Of a stretch of 64,000 nt of DNA, positions 26,221-34,596 are shown piece by piece. The DNA lies in NCBI GenBank assembly GCA_002427735.1, contig DIYP01000018.1, positions 124,001-188,000 on the forward strand. The letters run 5' to 3'. The notes below the pieces were generated by a model, which did no database searches, had not been told where the DNA came from, and saw only the letters and a program-made list of their open reading frames with translations. The position numbers and the translations under genes are program-made. The stretch's first letter is position 1. Each line of letters starts with the position of its first letter. This DNA comes from Flavobacteriales bacterium UBA6051 (GTDB lineage Bacteria > Bacteroidota > Bacteroidia > Flavobacteriales_D > Crocinitomicaceae).

Positions 26221-26255
26221 TGGAAGCTTTTACACTAGGGTAATGTTCAAAAAAC

Positions 26256-26287
26256 TAAAAGTAACATATTTGTTTAGACGACTCCAA
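26256..26287 (-). promoter_or_regulatory. Predicted sigma-factor operon promoter (TTG-N21-TACTTTTA)
   Basis: On the minus strand, TTG (26285-26287) and a TACTTTTA box (26256-26263) stand 21 bp apart, close to the Bacteroidota primary-sigma consensus with one mismatch at the last base. The untranslated leader would be about 30-35 nt. Confidence 0.5.
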
Positions 26288-26337
26288 AAGCAAGGTACAG
26301 AGCTTAAAGAAAGAAGATGATTCAAAAGTATGATTTG

Positions 26338-27867
26338 TTACAACTTGATTACTTTCAAGTTCTCAGTTTCGGCACCGCGTATAATTTGAAGGTGGTAGAG
26401 ACCAGATGGTAGCGAGCTCACATCAAAAATTCCAGAAAAACCTTCGGAGTGAATGGCATTAATAACTTCTATCCCATTATTCGAAAGAACTCTTAATTGA
26501 TCGTTCGTATTCAAACCTTTGATATGAAGAAGGTCAGCAACGGGGTTGGGGTGCACCTGAACGTTCCAATCCGTTGTTTCTTCGGATTCGTAACGAAGTT
26601 TTGTGAGCCAACCGTCGGTTTTTCCATGGAGTTCATGAACAATAGTGCTTTCGCCATTGGTTGCTCCAGCTAAGACGAATTCATCTTTACCTGTGAAGAT
26701 AATTGAAGAAACCTCGTCAAAAGCCTTACTTCCGATAATTCGTACCGAATGAAATTCGCGATCTTCAGAGATGGTGGTGATCCAAATGTTCTGTTCTCCA
26801 AGTACTTCGTTACCGAGTATTTTATTCGAATTGGTTGTCCCGGCAATAACTGGATTTCCATCAGTATCAGTTGTAATCAATGCTGTGTATTCGCTGCCTT
26901 GACCGCCGAAGGTATCTTGCCATACAATTTCACCTTCTTGGTTAATTTCGAACGTCCACGCATCTGAAAAACCGGCATGCTTTCCAACATCGACACCTGT
27001 TGAAAAAGTATTTCCCGTAATCATGAAATTTCCATTCGACATTTCAATCATTCCGGCTGCGAAGTCGGCGTCTATCCCGCCGTAGTTATAGCTGTTTAAT
27101 AGGTCGCCGTTCATGCGGTCAATAGTGATTAGTGTAATATCAAAATCGCCATAGTTACGCATGTCGAAATCACTATCGTATGAAACAGAATGTCCAAGCA
27201 AAATATAATTTCCATTGGTCGATTGAAGTAGGTCAGCTGAATAATCCTCGTCACTACCTCCATAATTTCGTTCCCAAAGGATATCACCGTTTTTTGATGT
27301 CTCAAATACCCATAAATCAATATGGCCTAAATTGGAAGAAATATCAAAATCCGAAGAGCGAGAGTGTCCCAAAACAACATAATTGCCCGCTTCATTTTGA
27401 AGAAAAGAAGTTGGAACCTCGTAGGAGGAACCGCCATATCCATGTATATTGATCAGGGCTCCATTTTGAGAATCAAGTGTGATGAGATAGATATCTTCCA
27501 TACCCTTATTAGATGAAAAAATACCGCTAGATGAACTCGAAGAGGCAAGAACAACAATGTTCCCATTATCATTAATGAGTAATGAAACCCCAACATCTTG
27601 CCCAGAAGAACCAATTGTTTTAGACCAAATTTTATTTCCGTGACTATCCTGCTTGAAAACCAGAATATCGAAAGAAGAATTACCTACAGTAGATTGTGTC
27701 GATCCTGTACCGAATAGATTTCCCTGAGCATCCATGCAAACCTCTTGTAATTCATCATCACCTGAGCTACCAAAGGTTTTCTGCCATAAAAGCACTTGGT
27801 TTTGCCCCCAAATACAGGAACAAAAGGACAATACAAATACAAGCGCTATGTAAGAATTACGATACAA
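26338..27867 (-). CDS. T9SS type A-sorted surface protein with repeated beta-propeller-like units
   Basis: About 509 residues. A signal peptide (RNSYIALVFVLSFCSCIWGQ) is followed by repeated units of about 55 residues, each with W/F-x-x-x-GGSxxD-type turns (KTFGSSGDDELQEV, RNYGGSDEDYSADL, DTFGGQGSEYTAL), typical of beta-propeller surface proteins. The last 70-75 residues form a type A sorting domain (VHPNPVADLLHI, SGLYHLQIIRG). No ATG exists upstream of the signal peptide. TTG 27867 places it at the N-terminus; a longer frame from TTG 28005 would add 46 residues with no signal character. Function unknown. Confidence 0.82.
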   Translation of the reverse strand: MYRNSYIALVFVLSFCSCIWGQNQVLLWQKTFGSSGDDELQEVCMDAQGNLFGTGSTQSTVGNSSFDILVFKQDSHGNKIWSKTIGSSGQDVGVSLLINDNGNIVVLASSSSSSGIFSSNKGMEDIYLITLDSQNGALINIHGYGGSSYEVPTSFLQNEAGNYVVLGHSRSSDFDISSNLGHIDLWVFETSKNGDILWERNYGGSDEDYSADLLQSTNGNYILLGHSVSYDSDFDMRNYGDFDITLITIDRMNGDLLNSYNYGGIDADFAAGMIEMSNGNFMITGNTFSTGVDVGKHAGFSDAWTFEINQEGEIVWQDTFGGQGSEYTALITTDTDGNPVIAGTTNSNKILGNEVLGEQNIWITTISEDREFHSVRIIGSKAFDEVSSIIFTGKDEFVLAGATNGESTIVHELHGKTDGWLTKLRYESEETTDWNVQVHPNPVADLLHIKGLNTNDQLRVLSNNGIEVINAIHSEGFSGIFDVSSLPSGLYHLQIIRGAETENLKVIKL

Positions 27868-28051
27868 TAAGTTAAGGTTCAGATAACTATTACTTAACAA
27901 TTTAATAACATTGAATGGATTTTCCAAATTTTGCAGCTGGAAAACGGAATGATTCCATGAGAAATGAAGTGACGTGGTCGTCAATTCAGCAAAATAAATC
28001 GTCAAATAATCTAAGGGGAAAAGCGGTTTTTAGCGGGCAAGAAAAAACTCC

Positions 28052-28405
28052 CTATTTGTGACTGCCCTTAACTCGTTTGGTAAGATTCAAAACAAGCAGT
28101 ATTAAAAAGATGGTAGATATTAATGCCCATGCATAATGCAAGTATTTTGTGCCGGCATTATAATAATTCAGCGTCGTAATTACAGCTACTACAAAATTCA
28201 GTACGAATACACCTGTTTCAATATTCAATACTTGCCGAGCTCTATTTCGCTTCTTAAGCATTAAGAAGTTGAATACCGCCGCGATTACCTGGACTGGACC
28301 AAACAAAAATTGCTCATCCAATATCGAAGTAAAGCCTGAAAAAGCGAAAAGCGCACCATTCAGTGCATAGCTAATACGATGTGCGCGCTTTTTGAAAAGA
28401 CTCAT
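28052..28405 (-). CDS. Small four-helix membrane protein, unknown function
   Basis: A 117-residue protein with a basic N-terminus (MSLFKKRAHR), four hydrophobic segments and a basic C-terminus (TKRVKGSHK), suggesting both ends lie in the cytoplasm. No recognised domain. It stands alone between the SDR gene and the T9SS type A gene on the same strand; gaps of 76 and 184 nt argue against tight operon membership. Confidence 0.7.
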   Translation of the reverse strand: MSLFKKRAHRISYALNGALFAFSGFTSILDEQFLFGPVQVIAAVFNFLMLKKRNRARQVLNIETGVFVLNFVVAVITTLNYYNAGTKYLHYAWALISTIFLILLVLNLTKRVKGSHK

Positions 28406-28481
28406 GTATATAAATCCTTATTCTTATAAGAGGAATAAAAGTAAGAAAATATAGAGCGAACAAAGAGGAGTTTCAGTTTAC

Positions 28482-29171
28482 TCAAGGCGTACTTAGGGAA
28501 ACCGGGATAATCTTCCCATTCATCCATTGATCTTCGGTTAATGAAAATCGAACAATATATTCGGCCATTTTATCTGCCGACAGAGGAGCTTGATATCCAG
28601 GAAAAGCTTCTTCCAACATTTCTGTTTGAACCGCTCCAAGGCAGAGACAGTTCATTTTAATGTTTGTTTCCTTGTATTCTTCCGCGAAAAGCTCGGTAAA
28701 ACTGCAAAGGGCCGCTTTTGAGGTAGAGTAGGCACTTAAACCAGGAAATTTCACGCTGCCCTGAAAGCCACCAACTGAACTGATATTCACGATGTGCGCG
28801 TGGTCCATTTTAGCAACAGCCGCCTGAGTAATTTGCATGACCCCAATAACATTTACGTTGTAGCTCAATTGAATATCCTCACGTGTGAGTTCTGTGAATG
28901 GTTTATTTACCAAAGTTCCAGCGTTATTGATGAGAATATCTATGCTGTTCAGCTTATCAAAAATAATTTCGCAATCGTTTTTAATTGTGTCTGAGGCTAA
29001 ATCAATTAAATGACATTCTACGTTCTCGAATTCAGCAAAAGCCATCCGCATTTTGTCCAAATTACGGGAGAGCGCAATAATTCTGTGATCGGGATTTTGC
29101 GCGAATTGCTCTACAATGGATTTACCAATTCCGCGACTAGCACCAACAACTACAATTGTTTTAGACGTCAT
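28482..29171 (-). CDS. Short-chain dehydrogenase/reductase (SDR)
   Basis: A 229-residue classical SDR with the NAD(P) motif GASRGIG (10-16), NNAG (82-85), catalytic Ser131/132, Tyr148 and Lys152 (YSTSK). Substrate unknown. Its first 11 bp overlap the end of the second PaaE-type reductase gene, so it belongs to the leftward paaE operon. A role in a hydroxyacyl or ring-derived intermediate of the phenylacetate route is possible but the sequence does not prove it; the usual hydroxyacyl-CoA dehydrogenase PaaH is a different family. Confidence 0.9.
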   Translation of the reverse strand: MTSKTIVVVGASRGIGKSIVEQFAQNPDHRIIALSRNLDKMRMAFAEFENVECHLIDLASDTIKNDCEIIFDKLNSIDILINNAGTLVNKPFTELTREDIQLSYNVNVIGVMQITQAAVAKMDHAHIVNISSVGGFQGSVKFPGLSAYSTSKAALCSFTELFAEEYKETNIKMNCLCLGAVQTEMLEEAFPGYQAPLSADKMAEYIVRFSLTEDQWMNGKIIPVSLSTP

Positions 29172-30219
29172 AGGTCACAATAATTTCTTCACTTGCAGGA
29201 TGCGCCTGGCAGGTTAAAATATAGCCTTCCTCCACTTCACGATCGGTGAGCGAGTAATTCATGGTCATAGTAGCTTTCCCTTTAATGACTTTGGCTTTAC
29301 AAGTGCTGCAGACACCTCCTTTACAAGAATATGGAACATCAAGATCTTCAGCATTCGCTTTGTCAAGAATACTGTCTCCATCGGAACTTAATTCAAAATG
29401 CTCTTTTTCTCCGTCAATTAGAACAGTAACCCGAGAAGTACCTTCGAATGATGTGTTTTCAACAGGTTCCTCACTTTTCATAAGTACGGGAGTTGTAAAA
29501 AGTTCAAAGTGTATTTTTTCCTTTGGCACTCCGAAAAGCTCCAATACCTCAACAATTTCAACAATCATCTCTTCTGGGCCACAAATGAAAAAACCATCGG
29601 ACTTAAGTAAATCAAGATTTGATTTGATTACCTCGGAAAATGCGGTTTTATCAATTCTTCCAGATGCGTGATTCTCCACATTTTCACCACTAAAATAATA
29701 CGTGCAAGAAGTATTTTTAAGCGCTTCAATCTCAGACTTAAAAAGCGTACTTTCTAACGTTCTATTTCCATAGAATAATTGAAGAGATCGATCAGTTCCT
29801 TCGCAGGCCTTAGCAATAGATAAGATAGGTGTAATACCACTTCCTGCTGCAATAGCAACGATTTTTTTGACCTCATTAGGCACGCAGAAATTACCTTCTG
29901 GTTCGGAGCAGTAGATTGTTGTTCCGGCTTCAGCTTTCTGGTTGAACCAAGAGGAAACCTTACCATTTTCAACTTGCTTTACAGCAACAGCCAAGGGTTC
30001 ATCCTTTCCTGAACAAATCGAATAGGAGCGGCGTTCTTCGTTTCCGTCAATATGAATGCTGAACGTTAAGTATTGTCCAGGTGCAAATTTTGTGTTTTTA
30101 TCTAACACAACTTTTACAGCTTCCGGCGTCTCACGATCGATTGCCTTGATTATTACCTCGCTGTATCCCTTGGGCGCGGCGTTTTGATTTTTTCCAAAAA
30201 TCTTTTTGAATAATGCCAT
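29161..30219 (-). CDS. PaaE-type ferredoxin/flavin reductase, second copy
   Basis: A 352-residue reductase: an FAD-binding domain with RRSYSICSG, an NAD-binding domain with AAGSGITPILSIAKA, and a C-terminal plant-type 2Fe-2S domain with cysteines in CKGGVCSTCKAK and CQAHP. It has the same architecture as the next gene upstream, 11 nt away, so it arose by tandem duplication. PaaE passes electrons from NADPH to the diiron epoxidase PaaA. This copy may serve another oxygenase or act as a backup. An insertion EPVENTSFEG in the linker to the iron-sulfur domain distinguishes it. Confidence 0.88.
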   Translation of the reverse strand: MALFKKIFGKNQNAAPKGYSEVIIKAIDRETPEAVKVVLDKNTKFAPGQYLTFSIHIDGNEERRSYSICSGKDEPLAVAVKQVENGKVSSWFNQKAEAGTTIYCSEPEGNFCVPNEVKKIVAIAAGSGITPILSIAKACEGTDRSLQLFYGNRTLESTLFKSEIEALKNTSCTYYFSGENVENHASGRIDKTAFSEVIKSNLDLLKSDGFFICGPEEMIVEIVEVLELFGVPKEKIHFELFTTPVLMKSEEPVENTSFEGTSRVTVLIDGEKEHFELSSDGDSILDKANAEDLDVPYSCKGGVCSTCKAKVIKGKATMTMNYSLTDREVEEGYILTCQAHPASEEIIVTYDV

Positions 30220-30230
30220 ACTAATTCTCT

Positions 30231-31301
30231 TTATTCATCGAATGAAACAACTAACTTATCACTTGTTGGATGAGCTTGACATGTAAGAATAAACCCAGCT
30301 TCAACTTCATCTGGTTCTAATGCATAGTTCACATCCATTCGAGCGCTACCTTCCATAATTTTTGCTTTACAAGTACAGCAAACCCCTCCTTTACAGGCGA
30401 AAGGTAAATCAGCACCGGCCTCCTGTGCCGCGTCAAGAATATTCTGGCCGTCTGAATCCAAGTTCAGATCAATTTCATCACCATCTACGATAATGGTAAT
30501 GTTTGAATCAATTCTTGGTGCATTCTTTGGCAATTCAATTGTTTCGGTCTTACCAGTAGGTGTTGTGAAAAGCTCAAAGTGTACCTTACCTTCATCGACC
30601 CCTTTAGCGATCATACTATCCTTAACTCCAAGAATCATGGCCTCTGGTCCACAGATGTATACACCGTCAATAACGACATCCTTAAGGAAGGCGTCATAAA
30701 GCTCATTGGCTTTCTCATCATTAATTCGCCCTTTTTGGATGTTGTTCCCAAGACTTTCACGTGAAAAGACATGCACCACACGCAAGCGATCCATAAATTG
30801 ATTTTTCAATGCTTCGATTTCCTCTCTGAAAATCACGGAATTGAATCCTTTATTACCGTAAAAGAGCGTAACATCACTGTTTGGTTCATTTTGCAACGCT
30901 GATTTTGCAATTGAAATAACCGGCGTAATTCCACTTCCTGCGGCAAACAACACGTACGAATTGGAATTTTCAGAATTAGTCTTTAGAGCGAAATTCCCTG
31001 TTGGTGTCATAACATCCATTTCCATACCGGCTTTTAGCGCAGTATTTGCATAAGTCGAGAATTTGCCATCAACCACTTGCTTGATCGCTACACGCCATTC
31101 AGCTTCATGCGGTGCAGAGCAGAGTGAATAAGATCGTCGGACCTCTTCACCATTAATATCTGCCTTCAGTGTAAGGTACTGTCCGGAAATATAGTTGTAG
31201 TCTTCCTTTAACTCTGAGGGAACCTCAAAAGCTATTGAAACAGTATCTTCTGTTTCTTGACGAACATCGCTGATTTTTAGTGTATGAAATTTAGGAGTCA
31301 T
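30231..31301 (-). CDS. paaE: Phenylacetyl-CoA epoxidase reductase subunit PaaE
   Basis: A 356-residue NADPH-dependent reductase that feeds electrons to the PaaABC epoxidase. Domains: FAD-binding (RRSYSLCSAP near 60), NAD-binding (AAGSGITPVISIAKS, YGNKGFN, YICGPEAMI) and C-terminal 2Fe-2S (CKGGVCCTCKAK, then CQAHP). The opening MTPKFHTLKISDVRQET is the usual PaaE start. It is divergent from paaABCD with only 128 bp between, and is the first gene of a leftward unit with the second reductase and an SDR. Confidence 0.93.
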   Translation of the reverse strand: MTPKFHTLKISDVRQETEDTVSIAFEVPSELKEDYNYISGQYLTLKADINGEEVRRSYSLCSAPHEAEWRVAIKQVVDGKFSTYANTALKAGMEMDVMTPTGNFALKTNSENSNSYVLFAAGSGITPVISIAKSALQNEPNSDVTLFYGNKGFNSVIFREEIEALKNQFMDRLRVVHVFSRESLGNNIQKGRINDEKANELYDAFLKDVVIDGVYICGPEAMILGVKDSMIAKGVDEGKVHFELFTTPTGKTETIELPKNAPRIDSNITIIVDGDEIDLNLDSDGQNILDAAQEAGADLPFACKGGVCCTCKAKIMEGSARMDVNYALEPDEVEAGFILTCQAHPTSDKLVVSFDE

Positions 31302-31320
31302 GCGTTGTTATATTTGCGTG

Positions 31321-31353
31321 CAAAGGTACTCATTTTCCCATTGAAATGTTCAA
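31321..31353 (-). promoter_or_regulatory. Predicted paaE promoter (TTG-N22-TACCTTTG)
   Basis: Minus-strand TACCTTTG (31321-31328) fits the TAnnTTTG box, with TTG (31351-31353) 22 bp upstream. The predicted leader is about 15-19 nt. It lies within the 128-bp divergent region shared with paaA, so both promoters could be controlled together. Confidence 0.55.
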
Positions 31354-31400
31354 AAATTGACATCCCTTCGGAGGTGCTTAAAATCGTGATCGAATTTTCG

Positions 31401-31408
31401 TAAATTTG
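31401..31408 (+). promoter_or_regulatory. Predicted -7 box of paaABCD (TAAATTTG)
   Basis: A perfect TAnnTTTG match 21 nt before the paaA ATG. No clear TTG element is visible at the expected distance, which could mean activator dependence or a weak promoter. No PaaR-type regulator gene lies in the window. Confidence 0.5.
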
Positions 31409-31429
31409 TAAGAGCTATTAGAGAAGCAC

Positions 31430-32377
31430 ATGAAAGAACTAGATATTGCAACGCTTCAGAAGCGTTTTCAGGAAAAAATTGATAATGATATTAAGATAGA
31501 GCCGCGTGATTGGATGCCGGATGACTATCGAAAAACATTGATTCGCCAGATTTCTCAACATGCGCATTCAGAAGTTGTTGGAATGTTGCCGGAAGGGAAT
31601 TGGATTACGCGTGCTCCGAATCTACGACGAAAGGCGGTTTTATTGGCCAAGGTTCAGGACGAAGCTGGTCATGGTTTGTACCTGTACAGTGCTGCTGAAA
31701 CACTTGGCGCCGACCGTGAAGAAACGATAGATGATCTGCATTCAGGCGTAGCGAAATATTCATCTATCTTTAATTATCCGACCGTATCATGGGCTGATAT
31801 GGGAGCGATTGGCTGGTTGGTTGATGGTGCAGCTATTATGAATCAAGTGCCACTTTGCAGGTGTTCTTATGGCCCTTATGCCAGAGCGATGGTTCGGGTT
31901 TGTAAGGAAGAGTCTTTTCACCAGCGACAAGGTTTTGAAATCATGACGACGTTGGCAAATGGATCGCCAGAACAAAAAGCAATGGCTCAAGATGCCTTGA
32001 ATCGTTTTTGGTGGCCATCGCTTATGATGTTTGGTCCCAATGATGCTGAGTCGAAGCATACGGAGCAATCCATGCGTTGGAAGATTAAGCGACACACCAA
32101 TGATGAGTTACGCCAAATGTTCGTAGATGCAACTGTTCCTCAGGCTGAATTGATCGGACTAACTGTTCCGGATAAAGACCTAAAGTGGAATGAGGAAACC
32201 GGACATTATGATTTTGGTGAAATCAATTGGGATGAGTTTTGGGAAGTTGTTAAGGGGAATGGACCTTGTAACAAGGATAGAATTGATACACGCCGAAAGG
32301 CAAAAGAAAATGGTGCGTGGGTGCGAGAAGCGGCAAATGCATATGCCGAAAAGCGAAATAAGCGCAAGGCGTCTTAA
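31430..32377 (+). CDS. paaA: Phenylacetyl-CoA epoxidase catalytic subunit PaaA
   Basis: Diiron oxygenase subunit that epoxidises the ring of phenylacetyl-CoA, the committing step of aerobic phenylacetate breakdown. The 315 residues are full length. The metal-binding helices are visible as [16 protein letters not shown] and [13 protein letters not shown]. First gene of a tight paaABCD unit (gaps 17 and 14 nt, then an overlap). Phenylacetate-CoA ligase PaaK and the later enzymes PaaG, PaaZ and PaaJ are not in this window. Confidence 0.96.
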   Translation: MKELDIATLQKRFQEKIDNDIKIEPRDWMPDDYRKTLIRQISQHAHSEVVGMLPEGNWITRAPNLRRKAVLLAKVQDEAGHGLYLYSAAETLGADREETIDDLHSGVAKYSSIFNYPTVSWADMGAIGWLVDGAAIMNQVPLCRCSYGPYARAMVRVCKEESFHQRQGFEIMTTLANGSPEQKAMAQDALNRFWWPSLMMFGPNDAESKHTEQSMRWKIKRHTNDELRQMFVDATVPQAELIGLTVPDKDLKWNEETGHYDFGEINWDEFWEVVKGNGPCNKDRIDTRRKAKENGAWVREAANAYAEKRNKRKAS

Positions 32378-32394
32378 AAAGAGATAAAAAGAAA

Positions 32395-32682
32395 ATGGCA
32401 AATAAAGAATGGCCTCTTTGGGAGGTTTTTATCAGAAGTAAGCAAGGTTTAAATCACAAGCATGTGGGTAGCCTTCGAGCTGCAGATGCGGATATGGCAA
32501 TTGAAAATGCGCGAGATGTATACACGCGCAGATCAGAAGGAGTGAGTATCTGGGTAGTTGCTTCCAATAACGTTTTTGCATCTAATCCTGGTGATGCAGA
32601 TTCACTCTACGAACCTTCAGATTCAAAAATATATCGTCACCCAACTTTCTATGAGGTCCCTGACGGAATAGAACACATGTAA
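32395..32682 (+). CDS. paaB: Phenylacetyl-CoA epoxidase subunit PaaB
   Basis: A 95-residue structural subunit that bridges the PaaAC pairs in the epoxidase complex. The opening WPLWEVFIRSKQGLNHKHVGS is the family hallmark, followed by ENARDVYTRRSEG. Length is normal. It follows paaA after 17 nt. Confidence 0.95.
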   Translation: MANKEWPLWEVFIRSKQGLNHKHVGSLRAADADMAIENARDVYTRRSEGVSIWVVASNNVFASNPGDADSLYEPSDSKIYRHPTFYEVPDGIEHM

Positions 32683-32696
32683 AGCGATCAGTATTT

Positions 32697-33446
32697 ATGA
32701 ATGCATTATTTGAATACCTAGTGCGACTAGGGGATGATAGTTTAATTATTGGCCATCGACTTTCTGAGTGGTGTGGACATGGTCCTATTTTGGAAGAGGA
32801 TATTGCCATGACGAATCTTTCACTTGACTTTATTGGACAGGCAACTTCTTTTTTAAAGTATGCCGGTGAGGTTGAAGGTAAAGGAAGAACGGAGGATGAT
32901 TTGGCATACTTAAGGTTTGATCGTGATTATCGAAATCTTCTGTTGGTTGAGCAACCGAACGGTGATTTTGGAATGACAATAGTACGCCAGTTTTTGTTTG
33001 ATGCTTACCGCAAATTGTTATTTGAACGATTGATTCATTCGAAAGATGAAACAATTGCGGCAATTGCAGCAAAATCATTGAAGGAAACAAAATACCATTT
33101 GAAACATTCTTCAGAATGGGTGATTCGTCTTGGAGATGGCACCGAAGAATCGCATCAGCGTGTGCAGGATTCTCTCGATACATTATGGAGATATACCTCG
33201 GAGCTTTTTTATGCCGATGAGGTTGATGAAAAGCTTGTGAAAGATGGTGTTATCCCTTCGATGGAAGGGTTGGAATCAGCATGGAAAGCTTCAGTAAATG
33301 AAGTGCTCGCTGAGGCCACGTTAAAAGTTCCAGATAATAACTGGAAGCACGAAGGTGGTAGAAAAGGAATGCACTCAGAACATCTAGGGTATATTCTGGC
33401 AGAATTACAATATATGCAACGCGCGTATCCTGGTTTAGAATGGTAA
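32697..33446 (+). CDS. paaC: Phenylacetyl-CoA epoxidase subunit PaaC
   Basis: A 249-residue ferritin-like partner of PaaA that has lost the metal site and acts structurally. Visible features are LIIGHRLSEWCGHGPILEED near the N-terminus, DRDYRNLLLVEQPNGDF and KYHLKHSSEWVIRLGDGT. Its end overlaps paaD by 7 bp, so the two are translationally coupled. Confidence 0.95.
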   Translation: MNALFEYLVRLGDDSLIIGHRLSEWCGHGPILEEDIAMTNLSLDFIGQATSFLKYAGEVEGKGRTEDDLAYLRFDRDYRNLLLVEQPNGDFGMTIVRQFLFDAYRKLLFERLIHSKDETIAAIAAKSLKETKYHLKHSSEWVIRLGDGTEESHQRVQDSLDTLWRYTSELFYADEVDEKLVKDGVIPSMEGLESAWKASVNEVLAEATLKVPDNNWKHEGGRKGMHSEHLGYILAELQYMQRAYPGLEW

Positions 33447-33925
33447 CAGAGAAGGAAATATGGCAATACCTTGAAGAGGTTTTTGATCCTGAAGTTCCCG
33501 TATTAACTGTTATCGATCTTGGAGTGGTACAGAAAGTTTCATTAGAAAGTGACGTGTGCAAGGTAACAATCACACCGACCTATAGTGGTTGTCCTGCAAT
33601 GAAGCGAATCGAAGATGACATCATTGAAAAGCTTACAGAAAAAGGAGTGCCTAAGACAGAAGTGGAGCTTGTTTTATCACCAGCATGGACGACCGACTGG
33701 ATTACGGAAGCTGGACGAAAAAAACTGAAAGAGTACGGGATTGCACCTCCTGAAGACGAACCGGATAAAACAGTGTTATTCGCGAAGCCTGTTGTTGTTC
33801 CTTGTCCAAATTGTGGCTCAAGAGATACACGAATGGTAAGTCAATTCGGGAGCACAGCTTGCAAAGCGCATTACCAGTGTAATGATTGCCTCGAACCTTT
33901 CGATTATTTTAAGTGTTTACGCTAA
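33440..33925 (+). CDS. paaD: PaaD, DUF59/MIP18-family epoxidase maturation protein
   Basis: A 161-residue protein needed for the function of the phenylacetyl-CoA epoxidase, likely in iron-sulfur or diiron assembly. N-terminal DUF59 domain (YLEEVFDPEVPVLTVIDLG, TPTYSGCPAM) and a C-terminal cysteine-rich zinc-ribbon-like tail (CPNCGS, CNDC, CLR end). It overlaps paaC by 7 bp and the next lipoprotein gene by 13 bp. Confidence 0.94.
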   Translation: MVTEKEIWQYLEEVFDPEVPVLTVIDLGVVQKVSLESDVCKVTITPTYSGCPAMKRIEDDIIEKLTEKGVPKTEVELVLSPAWTTDWITEAGRKKLKEYGIAPPEDEPDKTVLFAKPVVVPCPNCGSRDTRMVSQFGSTACKAHYQCNDCLEPFDYFKCLR

Positions 33926-34515
33926 GGATTCGTTTCAGAAATTGTCTGACTTTAATCATCGTGATTTTAGGGTTATTGTCATGCGAAGGCAATTCTTCTG
34001 TTGATAATCGTGTTGAACCCCGAAGTCAAGGTCTTTCGGATGCCTATACGTTTTCAGATAGTCTTTTTGAGTTAAAAATTCCAAAGGATATACGACCAAT
34101 CAATGAGGTGTCGAATTCTGGCTCTTTTAATTTTCAATCACTGTTTAAGGAGCAGTTTATTCGCATTGACATATTTGAAAAAGAGAATCTGACTGAACAA
34201 TTTGAGAGTAAGAGCGGAGATCAAAAGCAAACGCTTCTTAAGCAGTTTTCGACCTTTGAGTTTTCTAGTGAGACTGAAGCCCTAAAAGTGGTAAAAGCAT
34301 CTGATTGGATTGAGCTAATCAGCGACAGTTTGGATGTCTTGGCAAAAGCATTAGATGCAAAGGCATATGGAATACCTCACCGAATGAGTTATTGGTATGT
34401 TTATATTGAGGGAAGGGATCACATGGTTCAATTGATATTCTCAACCCCTTTCAAGAAGAAATTACAGTTTGAAGAGCAGGTAAATGCAGTTGTTAAAGGT
34501 TTTCGCTTTCGCTAG
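33913..34515 (+). CDS. Predicted lipoprotein of unknown function after paaD
   Basis: A 200-residue protein with a hydrophobic N-terminus ending in a lipobox (ILGLLSCEGNSS), so it is probably a lipoprotein. The mature part is mixed alpha/beta and ends VNAVVKGFRFR, which resembles small surface lipoproteins that report membrane damage, but I recognise no family. No ATG fits; GTG 33913 is the likely start, 13 bp inside the paaD end. A strong two-way terminator follows. Its link to phenylacetate breakdown rests on position only. Confidence 0.75.
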   Translation: MFTLRIRFRNCLTLIIVILGLLSCEGNSSVDNRVEPRSQGLSDAYTFSDSLFELKIPKDIRPINEVSNSGSFNFQSLFKEQFIRIDIFEKENLTEQFESKSGDQKQTLLKQFSTFEFSSETEALKVVKASDWIELISDSLDVLAKALDAKAYGIPHRMSYWYVYIEGRDHMVQLIFSTPFKKKLQFEEQVNAVVKGFRFR

Positions 34516-34541
34516 CAAATAAGCTGTTGGGTTTTGAAATG

Positions 34542-34576
34542 AAAAAGGGCTTCAGTTGATAACTGAAGCCCTTTTT
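34542..34576. terminator. Two-way rho-independent terminator between the paa unit and pruA
   Basis: A perfect 16-bp stem (34542-34557 with 34561-34576) around a GAT loop, with A and T runs at both ends. It can terminate the rightward paa/lipoprotein transcript and the leftward pruA transcript. Confidence 0.93.
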
Positions 34577-34596
34577 ATTTGTTCGTTTATTCAATC

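Noticed and set aside
31302..31429. Possible operator for a PaaR-type regulator between paaE and paaA
   Set aside because: I could find no convincing palindrome in this 128-bp region, and no regulator gene is nearby.
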